64,000 bases of DNA from Owenia fusiformis (lineage: Eukaryota; Annelida; Polychaeta; Sabellida; Oweniidae). The translations under genes and the position numbers were made by a program. The stretch spans positions 45,089,885 through 45,153,884 of the forward strand of contig CAIIXF020000001.1 in assembly GCA_903813345.2 (NCBI GenBank). The letters run 5' to 3'. Every line of letters starts with the position of its first letter. Positions within the stretch are counted from its first letter, which is position 1. The notes beneath the pieces were generated by a model. It saw only the letters and a list, made by a program, of their open reading frames with translations. It did not search any database and was not told where the DNA came from. Shown here piece after piece: positions 1-11,989 of this stretch.

Positions 1-535
1 AAAATTCGAAAATTACATTCCCGTCTGAGAACGTTCATAAAGTTCGTAAATAGACCTTGGAAAGTTGCAGCTACGTTCATTCCGTTCGCAAACAGTTTAA
101 AACCAGTTTTGAAGAACGCAGTGGCAACTTGTTTGGTGTGATAGCTATATTTTTGCTAACTCGTTCATAAGCAGTGTTAAATACGTTCTTAATCAGTTTA
201 AACCCGTTTGCAATTAGTTTTACCTCGTTCTCAACACGTCCGCAGACAGTTAAACTCGTTGTTAAAACGTCCCTAGTAGGATTGAAGTACGACGGTTCCG
301 TTCGTAGTACGTCCAGCTCGTCGTTAGTACGTTGTCACTCGTTCTAATTGTAGAACGTGACGACCACGAGAATATTTTGAGCATTGTCTAAGTTCTGGAG
401 GACCTTCCCGTTCGAGTACGTTCGATGAAGTTTGTAAATAGATCCCAAACGGTTCTTAGTAGGTCCAGTCCGTTCGTATGCAGTTGAAGCCCGTTTTCGA
501 GAACGCAGTGAGAACTAGTTTGGTGTGATAGTAAG
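1..535 (-). repeat. GAACG-rich dispersed repeat, inverted copy
   Basis: Bases 1-300 are nearly the reverse complement of 17280-17560 and of the matching stretch after TLR2. The copy is crowded with CGTTC/GAACG and ACGT motifs at irregular 10-25 bp spacing. It ends near 535 with the same GAACTAGTTTGGTGTGA end seen at 17800-17817. No coding capacity is seen. It is probably a non-autonomous mobile element, but I cannot name the family. The window cuts its left end. Confidence 0.6.
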
Positions 536-1815
536 GTAAAGCTTTAATGTACTGTAACGTGTTTAAGAACCCCATCTCGTTGAATTTGGATTCTAGCAAT
601 ACTATCCCACATGAATGTACTAATTGTGTTTGTTGAGACTCGATCAACTTGGCTTCTTCCGAGGAAATGAGGATTTTGTATCTATCCCCATAGTTACATA
701 CATAAGGGTTATGTTAAGTAGGTTTTGGATATGGGGCATATCCTGAGGGAAATTTATATATCTTACCGGTGTCCCATGGGCTCATATCCCATATTCAAAA
801 CCGAGCATCACATAACTAATTTATCCTATGACAAGTGTGGTTCACGAGTGAAGTTTTCATCAGGACACACATATCCAGGTTTGTTTTCTTTAAAGTGTTC
901 TCATTCTCATTATCTTCAAGAAATCTACCAACATGCTGGTAAAGAAAAATTCTACCGTCTGCTTTAGTTTCCAGTTTGACTGTCTTCGCCTAATGCTATA
1001 ATATATTCGAACTTTACCGTTTCTAGATACATACATGCAGCATTCACCGAACAAAAGAATTTCCCTGGAATATTGGAACGGGAGATATACAACGGAAGAT
1101 ATATAATAATCTGTTCCGCACCTTAAATATATCAATTCTATATCCTCATTTTCTCAGAAGAACTCAAGTTGACCGAGTCTCAACATGTAGATTCATTTTG
1201 GATAGAATTGCAAGAATCCAATTCCAGTAGTAAAAAGAGGAGTTCTTAAAACAGTACATGAAAAAATTTCAAAACTAATACAAGAATAAATTCAGAAGAA
1301 TCGGTAGGTATAGGATATGTTATGAACGGTTGGTTTAGGATAAACAGTAAGCGGGTATAGCCTGTATCCAAGACTCCCAATTACATTATCTTCATACACT
1401 ATTCAAATGGACAAATTACATTTAACATATAAACTAAAAACAATCAAATCTGTCTAAAATATGTTGTCTATGTAGCCTATAGGGAGTTTTTAACACCAAA
1501 TACAAAGGTTAAAGGTTTAAAAAGTAAAACGCATGCAAACGTCTCATGAAAAATAGCATGACAACTACTTGTAATTGTTTCCTTTCGTCCACACCAACAT
1601 TTACTCAGGTATTATGAACTTATTGTTGACATGGGTGGGATATTAATTTGATACGTGATCTTGAGGTTATCCCAACTCGGTTAAACATCTAATTGTGTTT
1701 AAGTTATATTGATGTTTTACAGTCCAATTTTGTAATTGGTCTGAGATCATTTTTTTGTCCGTTGTTAAGGATAATTTATCCTTAGTTTTTTGTCTGGCAT
1801 TTGAACATTATCAAA
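536..1815. other. Non-genic stretch upstream of astacin
   Basis: No convincing exon is seen; the small ORFs here lack domains and splice context. A short palindrome lies at 721-802 (GGTTTTGGATATGGG against CCCATATTCAAAACC). The stretch should contain the astacin promoter, but no TATA box or other element can be assigned with confidence. Confidence 0.4.
721..802. repeat. Short hairpin (about 82 bp)
   Basis: The outer 15 bases form an inverted repeat (GGTTTTGGATATGGG / CCCATATTCAAAACC, one mismatch), and the inner part has GGCATATCC against CTCATATCC. This looks like a tiny foldback element; no second copy was noticed in the window. Confidence 0.4.
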
Positions 1816-4800
1816 ATGTTTTGGAAAACGAAGCTGATCACCAACATGCTTGCCGTGATGGCATTTCTTAAAGTAAGTAATAATTTCAAAATTCTGTGTA
1901 CATTTTAGATCATTTTCATAAAATTACATTTCCTTAGCTAAATGTTGACACGGTCAAAGAGACAAACATATAACTCATAAAAATATACGATCATTATTTC
2001 TGGATTTTCACTGTATATAACATTAATATATTGTCAGTAAAATGCAGAAATACAAAAGAAACAATCAATTTAAAGTACATTCATGCTCGTGTTTAGTAAA
2101 TGCTTAGTTTTAGAGAAAATGTACTCTTTTGATCTATTTTCGTTTGGATTTACTTCATACACATTATTAGATGTCGCTGAGGGAATATTTTACACATCAT
2201 ATTTTGTCTGATTTGTTTCCCTGTTTTGAAATTACATTGTAATTCTTACAGGATATCCTATGATTTTGAGGAATATCATTTTTATCTACGAGGTGATATT
2301 GATATCTGTACGAGAGAGAAAAACGAACAAGGAGTGTATATGATATAATTGTAAAATGCCAAATAGGGTCAATTTAGCGGGAAATCAACAAGCGGAGTAT
2401 ATCTCATCACAATATCCTCCGCATATTGGGTTTCCGGAGTATATCGTGGCAATATCCTCCGCATATATATTGGTTTTCCGGAGTATATCGTGGCGATATC
2501 CTCCGGTTATTCATTTTGCCAATAGATATCAAATTTACTTTTTAATGTTATTATACATTTAGCATGTACTAAGTGTAGGATAATTAATATTATATTATCC
2601 TATTTTTAGATAGTTGACAGTAAGCCACTCGGTGAACACCTTCATGGAAGTGATAAGTGGACACCACCAGATGGGAGGAGTAGGGATGAGTATATGGCGA
2701 CAATGGGATTATCGCAACAGGAATGGAATACGATTCAAACAATCAATAAGGAAATTAATGAAATCATCAAGACCCAACATATCAGTCCAAGCCAGAATGT
2801 AAGAGAGTAATTTTTGTAAGTTTGTATATCTGTAAGCATGCATACACGTGATACAAAATTTTAAAGCCAACATACGAGCATATCATAACTAATTACAATT
2901 ATAGCTGAATATTTTACTAAATTTTGCAGAATGAGTTAGACCTGTCAGAATTCATCAGTGCTGATGATTACCAGGGCAACGAGCCTTTTCAAACACTCTA
3001 TCAAGCAGATGAGGGTGAAAATGGAGATGTCTATTTTGGAGATGTTATACTGAATGCAGAGCAAGCTTCGGTGATACTCACTTCACTAAAAAATAGGTCG
3101 AAAAGAGATACAATGAATTTTCTTACTTATCCTTCATATAAATGGACGGGAGTGATACCATACAAGATCATAGGGGAGAACTACAGTAAGTAAATGCATT
3201 ATCCAAAATGACACTGGCCAATAGCTAGGTGTATCGTTAATATGTTAAAATCTGGTTTGATGTTCTTTAATGTCTACCTGTCTTTTGAATACCTTGAAAT
3301 TTTTCCCTGCTACGTCTACATTTTTGTAACGGAGGAGTGAGTTCCCTGATCATGTTCATGTTTTTGGCGATTGTTTAAACTGTTCTCTTAACTTTTAGCT
3401 GACCTAGAGAGAACCATGATATATAGAGCATTCCAACACTGGGAAAGTCACACGTGTCTACGATTCCAAGAAAGACCAATAAATGATATCGTTGGTGCCC
3501 CACACCTCCTGATAGAAAATCCAGCCAATTCGTATGTGCATATTTCAAAATGATATCTACTTTTAGAATCAACTCTGTATCCTTGTCGCATACCATAGAA
3601 TGTAGTTTCCCATTAAGGTTATATGATTTTACCTTTATTAAAAAGGTACAGTCATCCACATTTACCATGGATGCAAGATGAAAATAACATCACTTGTATT
3701 TTCCTCGTATGAATGTGTATCACTTTGCTGAATTCTTCCCAGACCTTACTTAATCATTTAGACGTTTTGAAAAGAGCCCTTCTTTTCTTATCAATAAAAA
3801 ACAAAAGTCTTGTTCTCCAATTCTATTGTTCAATTTGGATTTCAAAAATCATTACTCTGGCTTTGAGATAGACGATTGTCGCCAAATGTAAGTAACGTAA
3901 GCCAAAACTGTCATATCACGTTAAATGTCTTAATTTAGGGCAACTTGCAATTCGTTTTTTGGACGTCAGGATACAGTCGATGGCCAGGTGATCAATTTGG
4001 GTTCGACATGCTTTGGATCGGTATGTAACACCCTATCTATATATATAAGTCTGAACACGTCATCATGTATAATTAATTTTTTCACGAAATATGTTTCGAG
4101 GATACACCATGAACATTTTATTTTAGGATGGTACTCCTGTCCATGAGATAGGACATGCACTGGGGATGTACCATGAACATCAAAGACCTGACAGGGATGA
4201 TTATATCAATGTGTATGAGGACCAAATCAGACCTAGTGGTTTAAGAAACTTTATCAAATATGAGTACACGGATGCCGTTACACATGTGCCGTATGACTAT
4301 GGTTCTGTTATGCATTATCATGCGAAGGTAATTTGTAAATAACATCAGTAATTATATCCAAGATGTCCAGTCAAATTGACTTGACGTTATAAATCAAATC
4401 GATATTCGCGGAAACGTAACAGTTGTGTCTTGCAATATGCTTCGACGTTATGAATAACGCTTTATATCAATCAATTTTCAATAAATTTTAGGCGTTTTGG
4501 ATCGAAATAATGCCCTCTATAATACCAAAAGATGGATCATACTTAAGTACGATAGGACAGAGAACTGGCTTGTCATTCTTTGATGCAATGGCTGTCAACA
4601 TTGAATACTGTAAGTCATATTATGATTTACAAACTTTCACTCGACACTAAAATTAGGAATATAATCAGATATAATAATCCAAAACCATATGACATATAAC
4701 ATGTCTAATGATATAATATGTATGTCTGCATATAACAATATAGCTACAAGGGTAATATTTCTATTGATGACTTAACATACTTCTTGGCATTGTTAAGGTA

Positions 4801-7800
4801 TTTATACATCCACAACTCCTTTGTTTGAAGTCATCATATTCGTTTGGTCATATTGTAGGCAGTGAAACCTGCCCTGGTCCTCTACCACAACCTTGTAGCA
4901 ATGGGGGATACCAAGACCCTAACAACTGCGACCTATGTAAATGCCCAGATGGCCTAAGTGGTGATACATGTGGAGATATACAACCTTCTAATGTTGGTAT
5001 GGAACCATAATGGTATTCTAGACGTAATATATAATAATATATAATCTGGAAAAGGATACATTACATTTTGATCAATTTCTAAAAGACCACTTCTTTGTTT
5101 GAACTAAATTGTGCGTTTAAATTGTAATTTATTGTATGTTTTAATCGTGACAAATTGTATATTTTAATTGTAATGAATTGTTTTATACTTCGATCAGTGG
5201 ATGCAGGAGGAGTTGTATCATTGGATGAAACTACACCGTCATATATAACATCACACCCAACATACAGCGACGCATCATCTTATTATGAAAATTACCAAGA
5301 GATCAACTGGGAAGTAATGGTAGGATAAATTAGATTTTTGTTGTTTTTACTTCTTAATTCGATCCATGACAACAATGTTGATATTTCAGATCCCGTTACC
5401 CTGCTCGATTAAGATCGTAATTTGTACCATGTACAGTTGAAATCATAATGTGTCTCGTGTTCAATTGAAATTATAATTTGTTCCATATTCAATTGAAATC
5501 ATAATTTGTACCATGTTCAATTGAAATCATAATTTGTATCATGTTCAATTGAAATCATAATTTGTTCCATATTCAATTGAAATCATAATGTCTCCCATGT
5601 TCAATTGAAATCATAGTTTGTACCATGTTCAATTGAAATCATAATGTGTCCCATGTACAATTGAAATCATAAATTGAACCATGTTCAATTGAAATCATAG
5701 TTTGTACCATGTTCAATTGAAATCATAATGTGTCCCATGTTCAATTGAAATCATAATGTGTTCCATATTCAATTGAAATCATAATTTCTCCCATATTCAA
5801 TTGAGATCATAATTTGTCCCATATTCAATTGAGATCATAATTTGTACCATGTTCAATTGAAATCATAATTTGTACCATGTTCAATTGAAATCATAATTTG
5901 TATCATGTTCAATTGAAATTCTAATGTGTCCCATGTTATGCCACGTCCTCTTGAAATCATAATGGGTTCCATGAAATCATAATCTGTTTCATGTTCAGTT
6001 GAAATAATAATATTTTCCATGTTCAATTGAAATCATAATGGGTTCCATTTTCAATTGAAATCATAATGTGTTTTCATGCGCAACTGAGATCATAATTTGT
6101 TCCTATTCTATTATGATGTATTGTAATTTGTAAATGTAAGATAAAAATGATAATAGATATAGTATAATAAAAAATAATAATTTGTTCGTATTCGTTGTCG
6201 ATGCAGGTACCAACTGGATGTCAGATAGAGTTTGAGTTTGTAGAGGACTTCAGGATGACTTGTTTAAACTTTCAAACATGTGCTCATTGGGTGGAACTAA
6301 AGCTTGATCAATCCCAATATGACAAGACTGGACAGAGGTATATGCATTAAGCCCACGGATCTGGCGTTATTATCTGTATTCAAATAATTACCATTATCAC
6401 GCAAAATGTATCAATCTGCTAATGCACTTGGAATATATATTTTATGGTATGCATTTAACATCACGGTGTGTTTTTTTCAAAATTTTGAATCGGAATAATT
6501 TTTTATAGATTCTGCTGTGATTCGCTTCCTTCCAAAAAGCCAGTTTCGATGAGTTCCACAGCACTTGTATTATTCCGTTCAAACTACCTAATTGACACAA
6601 CCTATTGGAGGAGGGGATTCAAATTAAAAATGCAAGCAGGTACAATAATAATATATACATACGTTATATATCCGTAACATGCAATGTTTTCTAGTATAAG
6701 TAATTTAGCACATATTGTTAATTTCCAATTCTACGGGGTGGGCCAATAAAAATTGGAACATTTTCTATTTAATCAATTTTCTTTATTAATTAAGTTCAAT
6801 CCACAAAAATTCAGAAAATGTTAAATGATTATTTGTGGAAATGTTAAAGATAAAATTATGTACGTTTAACTATTTTTGGTTTGTAATGGTCAGGATATGT
6901 ATAGTGCGTGTATCATGAGAAATTTCCCAAATTTCTCTGTTTGAGACATCCCTCCGTGAATAAAGTATTTCTCATACCACACAATATGTGCCTTCAAATG
7001 GACTCTACATGATTTCCATCAATCAACATACGACAATTTTTCTAGGTAAAGCTAGACATGCCTCCCTTGGATAATATAGCTTATATAACTAACCTCAACT
7101 TTTTTCAAAACTGGCACAATATGTCTCGAAACCTATTATTTAAGCTTCAGGTTGGTGGACCAAGAACATTTTTCCGTAAATTGTAACTTTTTGTTTGTCA
7201 TGGATTATCTTCAGTAGTTTGGGGAAATTGAAAAACAATTAATTGTCAACAGATTGTAAATATGAAAATACAAGCTCAATATTCAATTACTGAATGCAAG
7301 GGTTTCGTGAACATATCCTCCACATGGCTGAACAATCTTTTTTTCAGTCTTAGCTGCATTTAACGTTCGGTGACATATTGTGCCAGTTTTGAAAAAAAAC
7401 TGAGGTCAGTTAAGCTATATTATCAAACATGTCTACCTTCTCCTAGAAATATTAACGAATGTTTTGATTGATGGAAATCGTGTTGAGACCATTTGAAGGG
7501 TTCATATTGTGTGGTTTGAAAGATACTGTATTTTCAGCAGTGATGTCTCAAGCAGAGAAAATGAAAAAAATCATGACATACGCAGTTTACAGATCATGAC
7601 CATGACAAGCCAAAAATAATTATACATACATAATTTTCTTTAACATTTTCATAAATGATCATTTAACCATTATCTGAATTTTTGTGGATTGAACTGCAAT
7701 AATTCAGAAAATTGATTAAATGTGAGAAAAATGTTCCAATTCATATTGGCCCACCCTGTTCTTCAAAATCAATCATGCATGTTGCTTTTTAGTAAACTGT

Positions 7801-7986
7801 CCTACAACAACCTCAACTACTACAACGACTGCAACTGCTGCTCCAACAACTGTGGCTGCAACAACGACTACAACGACAACTACCAAAGCAACAACGGTAG
7901 CCCTAACAACAGTCGAGACGACCACTGAAAATGTAACAAAAGCTCCCTTAGCCGTGCCAGGTATCTCATTAAACTTATTTTCTTGA
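1816..7986 (+). CDS. Secreted astacin (M12A) zinc metalloprotease with EGF-like, CUB and Thr-rich domains
   Basis: Twelve exons are read by eye with GT/AG borders and matching phases: 1816-1872, 2610-2798, 2930-3185, 3399-3531, 3939-4020, 4127-4327, 4492-4609, 4859-4996, 5198-5319, 6207-6337, 6509-6639 and 7793-7986, giving about 583 aa. Exon 1 gives a short hydrophobic leader. The propeptide has an aspartate-switch-like YFGD at about 117-120 and a furin-like RSKR at about 138-141. The catalytic zinc motif HEIGHALGMYHE is at about 245-256 and the Met-turn SVMHY at about 299-303. A Cys-rich EGF-like exon, a CUB-like region (two Cys pairs) and a Thr-rich mucin-like exon follow. Family knowledge: astacins are secreted proteases acting in digestion, development or matrix processing. 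The 3' end is uncertain: either TGA at 7984-7986 by read-through of the last exon, or splicing at the GTATCT donor at 7961 to an exon not found. The duplicated block begins only about 180 bp downstream. Confidence 0.85.
2395..2515. repeat. Tandem dyad repeats in astacin intron 1
   Basis: Three successive copies of an imperfect dyad of the form GGAGTATATC..GATATCCTCC, separated by short spacers with TTTCC. Each unit can fold into a hairpin. It is intronic, and the function is unknown. Confidence 0.5.
5405..6110. repeat. 28-bp minisatellite in astacin intron 9
   Basis: About 25 head-to-tail copies of a 28-bp unit built around TTCAATTGAAATCATAATTTG with ACCATG variants fill most of the intron between the two CUB exons (5320-6206). 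Copies differ at a few positions (TTTGTACC, TGTGTCCC, TTTGTTCC). CAATTG is itself palindromic. There are no unique spacers, so this is not a CRISPR array. Confidence 0.9.
6734..7758. mobile_element. Foldback/MITE, about 1.0 kb, in astacin intron 11
   Basis: The two halves are inverted repeats over roughly 400 bp. The left end (CGGGGTGGGCCAATA) mirrors the right end (TATTGGCCCACCCTG). The inner arms also match, for example TTCAATCCACAAAAATTCAG on the left and its complement at about 7675-7695. The flanks are TA on the left and TT on the right, compatible with a decayed TA target duplication of the Tc1/mariner type. No transposase is encoded. The right end lies only 34 bp before the 3' splice site of the mucin-like exon. 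Confidence 0.8.
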
Positions 7987-8179
7987 AGTTGCGTGCACGC
8001 CATATTTTCTAAATAATCATATATTAAATTGTTTTAATGTCCATTATGTGGAGAGTTTCATTTCAGTTCACCCCGTGCGAGTATACTTTATTTTATCTTC
8101 TTGGTGACGGGTTTATTTACATTTTCTTCCTCCTACATGCATATATTACTACTGCACGGTGATTGTTATTAGCGTAGAA

Positions 8180-8480
8180 TTCACACATACACTCCCCTCC
8201 ATAAGTTTGGCAACCTTAGCTCCCCCATTGAACTTCGTGTTAAAGCCTCTTTACTTTTGAATTTTTATTTACTTAATCTGCGATGTAAATACTATTGATT
8301 GAAACGTAATTTGACTTCATTTTCAATACCTCAAAATTTTCTAATTTTTTCCCTCAATTACGTTAGGTCGAAAATTGATGATAGATTTGATGAATTTTTG
8401 AAAATCTACATTCCCATGTTAACCAATAGGAAATGGTAGGTTTGCCGCAAGTCATATGACAGAATATCCACCACTACGAG
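8180..8480. other. Unit A-specific sequence, no gene
   Basis: This stretch does not match the equivalent part of units B and C, where a sequence containing a duplicated GCTATGCAAG sits instead. No ORF of note and no recognised repeat. It could be a replacement or an insertion after the duplication. Confidence 0.4.
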
Positions 8481-8481
8481 T

Positions 8482-8690
8482 CCTACGTACATTTTTCAGT
8501 ACATTTTGTACTTAAAAATGTCCTTAAAAGTCAGTGTATTTTCAGTACATTTTTGTACTTAAAAAGTCATATTTATCAGTACATTATTTGTATTGAATTT
8601 TATACTGAAAATATACTGAAACATGTACTTAAAAAAGTCAGTACATTTTTCAGTACAAAAATACACTGAAAACGCTCCTTTCAATACAAA
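8482..8690. repeat. CAGTACATTTTT/GTACTTAAAA satellite, unit A
   Basis: Degenerate tandem and inverted copies of CAGTACATTTTTGTACTTAAAA-like words joined by AAAAGTCAGTAT. It is shorter than the matching arrays in units B and C. It is low-complexity with no genuine coding capacity. Confidence 0.7.
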
Positions 8691-8699
8691 TGCCCTCCC

Positions 8700-11600
8700 C
8701 TAGTGATAACACCTTAAATAATGTTGTCTCTACCCGGGTACTTCTCATCTAAAAGTGTTAATAAGCTTTGATACGCATGTTAGATGGAATGGTGTATCTT
8801 TCTAGTTGTTCCTGGTGATGGAATTATGTTCTGTGTAATGTGTGCAGAGTTGCCTGTTCCGGTGGAAGTCATAAAAACTTCAAGATCTGAAAAATGTCTA
8901 TAGATTTCATTTTCACAGAAATAATTAGATATAAAATATTATGTATTCTCAATGAAAAACATTGAATCAAGCAGATTGTCTCCCTTTGTTTCTCACATCA
9001 CTAGCATCTCATTTTAATATACCAAAATAATTCGAATATATTTGAAGAACAAAATGATACGCGATAGGTCAGAGTGACAACAGTATTTTTACCTTCTGCG
9101 TTGTTCAGAGCTCTCATTTCGGGTACAGAATTTTCACATACATCCGAGTTCTTTCCCATTGAAATAGCCTGTACCAGGGTCCGATTTTGAGCCAAACATT
9201 TCAGCTTTAGTTGGCATTCTTCTTCACGTTCAAAAAAACGCAACCCAAAGAAATCGCTATATCTTGGAAAATACTTATCCAATTGTGTTCATTTTTTCAG
9301 GAAAGAAAGAAGAGACTGTGTGTGTATAGCTCCTGCTGCTAGTTAGTTGTAAAACATGATGCCTTGGACACCTGCTCAAAAGACATTAGTATTAGTAAGA
9401 TACGAAAAACGCAGTCAGAGGTGACTGCCAGAGCAATAAACCCTAATAACTTTCTAACCATGGTGTTTTGGCACCTCAGATTCGGCACAAATTATCTTCA
9501 TATAATGTGTAAAGAATTAAGGGAGTTTCAATAAAATCACTCCAGGGACTTTACAGTCATGGTCAAAATGCCTTCTTAAGTCTGGCTGAACCAGGGTGTT
9601 TGACTGAGTTTTGAGCATTTCGATCAAAACTGTAAATTCCCTGGAGTGATTTTGATTTCACTCTGCAGATTTATCATACATTGAATGAAGATGATTGGTG
9701 CCAAATTTGAATAGCCAAAACACTGTGGTTAGAAAGTTATTCAGTTTTATTGCTGTGAAAGTCGTCTCTGACTGCGTTTTTCGTATCTTTCTCTTTCTCA
9801 TACTAATGTCTTTTGAGCAGTTGTCCAAGGCATCATTTTTTACAACTAACTAACAACATGAGCTATACATACACAGTCTCTTCTTTCTTTCCTGAAAAAA
9901 ATGAACACAATTGGACAAGTATTTTCCAAGATATAGCAATTTCTTTGGGTTGCGTTTTTTTTTGAACACCCTGTATATAATGCACAATCGATAAAAAATA
10001 TATGCCCTTATGACATTTGCACACTGAAATCAAGGAGGTGGCTCCCAGGATCGAAACTTGATATTTTCCAACAATGAAAACGTCAAAATGTCGTTATTTT
10101 CTGAAATTATAACTTACTATAAATTCAAAATAAACAGTTCAGAAGATTCGAACCAATATCTCGATCATTTCTTGTGAGTTTTGGAATATTTCGTAAGGAA
10201 ACAAGACCAAAATTCATGATTCAAATGTTGAAGTGAACAAAATGGCGGTTGTTTGAATTTGAATTTTGTATCACGACATGCCCATATATGGGACAGAATA
10301 TCGATGTTGCACTCTTGAAGCCAATCCTCCTTGTCTGAAATCATGAAATGTATTACCGTGACGTTATCCCCCTCTCTTGATTTTTAGCAAAATTATTTTG
10401 CGTCTCCATTAATTTTTTAGCTTGAGCCACAGTTTGTTTCAAACTTTGTTTCAAATGCTCTAGAAAATAGAAAAAAGATAATTATTGCTCTGTTTAATAG
10501 ATAACAATTAAGCATATTGAGTTCTCTTTCCAATATGCTTTATTTCATGAAAATCGAGCAACTATCGACTGTGTCATGAAATTGTTAAGGTAAGAAACAG
10601 TCAATCGAGAGAAAAACTGATTTTTTCAAAAATTAGATCATCTTTTGAATTATTCCTTTGAATTCTTTTGCATATTCCTAAATCTTTATGCACACGGTGG
10701 TACCAGAATAATGATGATACCTTCTTCCAATTTTTAGATATAATTTTTTTATTCTACCCGGCCCCCAATTTTTCATTTCACTATTTCGATGTTTGTGCCG
10801 TTGCTAGGTTGTTGAATGCAACATCGTGAACCGAAATTATATTGGAACAATACCAAGTCATATATTCGTACACCTGCATACTAAATCATTGATTGGCATT
10901 TGAAAGTGTGTAACTTCAGTTCTAGAAAAGTTTTACCATGATTTAGTTTTATTTGAAAGATAATAGATTGTTATTAAAGGCAGCGAAGCATTTTTGGCAC
11001 AAACAATTTATTGCGAAAGAAAATTGATAATTTATCACATAATGTCAAAAATTTGCATCCCCTAGGTCACGTTGACCTCGATTTGACCTATGTTGACCTA
11101 TTTTTTAAAAAACAAAACTTTTCTGAAGAGGTTATTGAACAAGGATTACAACAATACCAACTATAATGACATCAGATAAGTAATAAAAATCACAGAGGGG
11201 GTCCAAATGACCCCGCCTCAATTGCGACTTACATGTAGTGTTATAAAAAATTGCAGATATTAAGGTTTAAGCTGCAATGGCAATGTCAATGTTAGATGTA
11301 ACGTATGCCTCCTCCAGTGAAATCATAAGAACTGCAAGATCTCAAAAACATGTATATATTATTACATCTGACCAATTGCAAAATAAACAGATGAGCATAA
11401 AAATGACTGATCCTCGTTGACAAGTATACCAAAAAATGTAGCGATGCCATATACGTCAATATCAAGACACCTGCCTCCTGAAATATATATATATTAAAGC
11501 ACTGCAATCAAAGAACACTTGTCATCATTATAACATCATGGATGTTTTATCCATTCGATTTAAAACAGATTTTCTTACACTTTTCACTTACTTCCAGATA

Positions 11601-11700
11601 GATTTCAGCAAACCGTTTATATGCTCCTTTGACTAATCTGAGTTGATCTAGGTCAAGGTCAGAGGCCTTTATCTAGGCCAGTGTTTTTCCCTAACGATTG
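8700..11700 (-). pseudogene. Decayed SEA/receptor-tail gene remnants, unit A
   Basis: The minus strand carries fragments resembling the 3' exons of the EB/SEA receptor at 52.8-57.1 kb. They include a tail-like exon start (splice AG then DLEVFMTSTG) near 8880, an exon-like piece ending in MRALNNAEG near 9110, and a SEA-like piece (DIDVYGIATFFGILVNED) near 11420-11470 with an indel-broken start. A piece at 11590-11650 (LVKGAYKRFAEIYLE, then GTAAGT) could be the first half of a SEA domain. The better-preserved equivalents are in unit B. No complete ORF survives. This is probably an older paralogous gene end; homology is judged by eye only. Confidence 0.5.
9231..9973. mobile_element. Foldback/MITE, about 0.74 kb, unique to unit A
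   Basis: Left arm (CAAAAAAACGCAACCCAAAG) and right arm (CTTTGGGTTGCG... then ACACCCTG) are inverted repeats over roughly 350 bp. Units B and C show the empty site (CTTCACGTTTATAATGCAC at about 22465 and 40000), so the insertion is specific to unit A. A TA target duplication is suggested by TATATAATGC on the right. The CAGGGTG terminus is missing on the left. No transposase. Confidence 0.8.
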
Positions 11701-11989
11701 GTAAGAAATATGTATTTGTGTTAGATAAACGCTCAAAAGGATTGGTATCGATATAGCGAACTGAATTAAACATTGTTTTTCTCTTAAACCAATTATTGAA
11801 AACATTCATAAAAAAATTCCTTTATTATATTTAGATGATCCTAGGATGATGACATTAATGTGTCATTACCTATTGTCATCCTTGTATTATAATAGAAGGC
11901 TGGACATCCCTATCCTGCAGCAGATCTTCTCAATTACGTGTGAGTTAAAGTAAATAAGGGGTCCAAGATGTTTCAAACTCCAACAGCAT

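Noticed and set aside
5405-6110. CRISPR-like array
   Set aside because: 28-bp units abut directly with no unique spacers, inside an intron of a eukaryotic gene.
7773-8003. Minus ORF rich in valine
   Set aside because: Antisense of the Thr-rich astacin exon; the Val runs mirror ACA/ACC/ACT codons.
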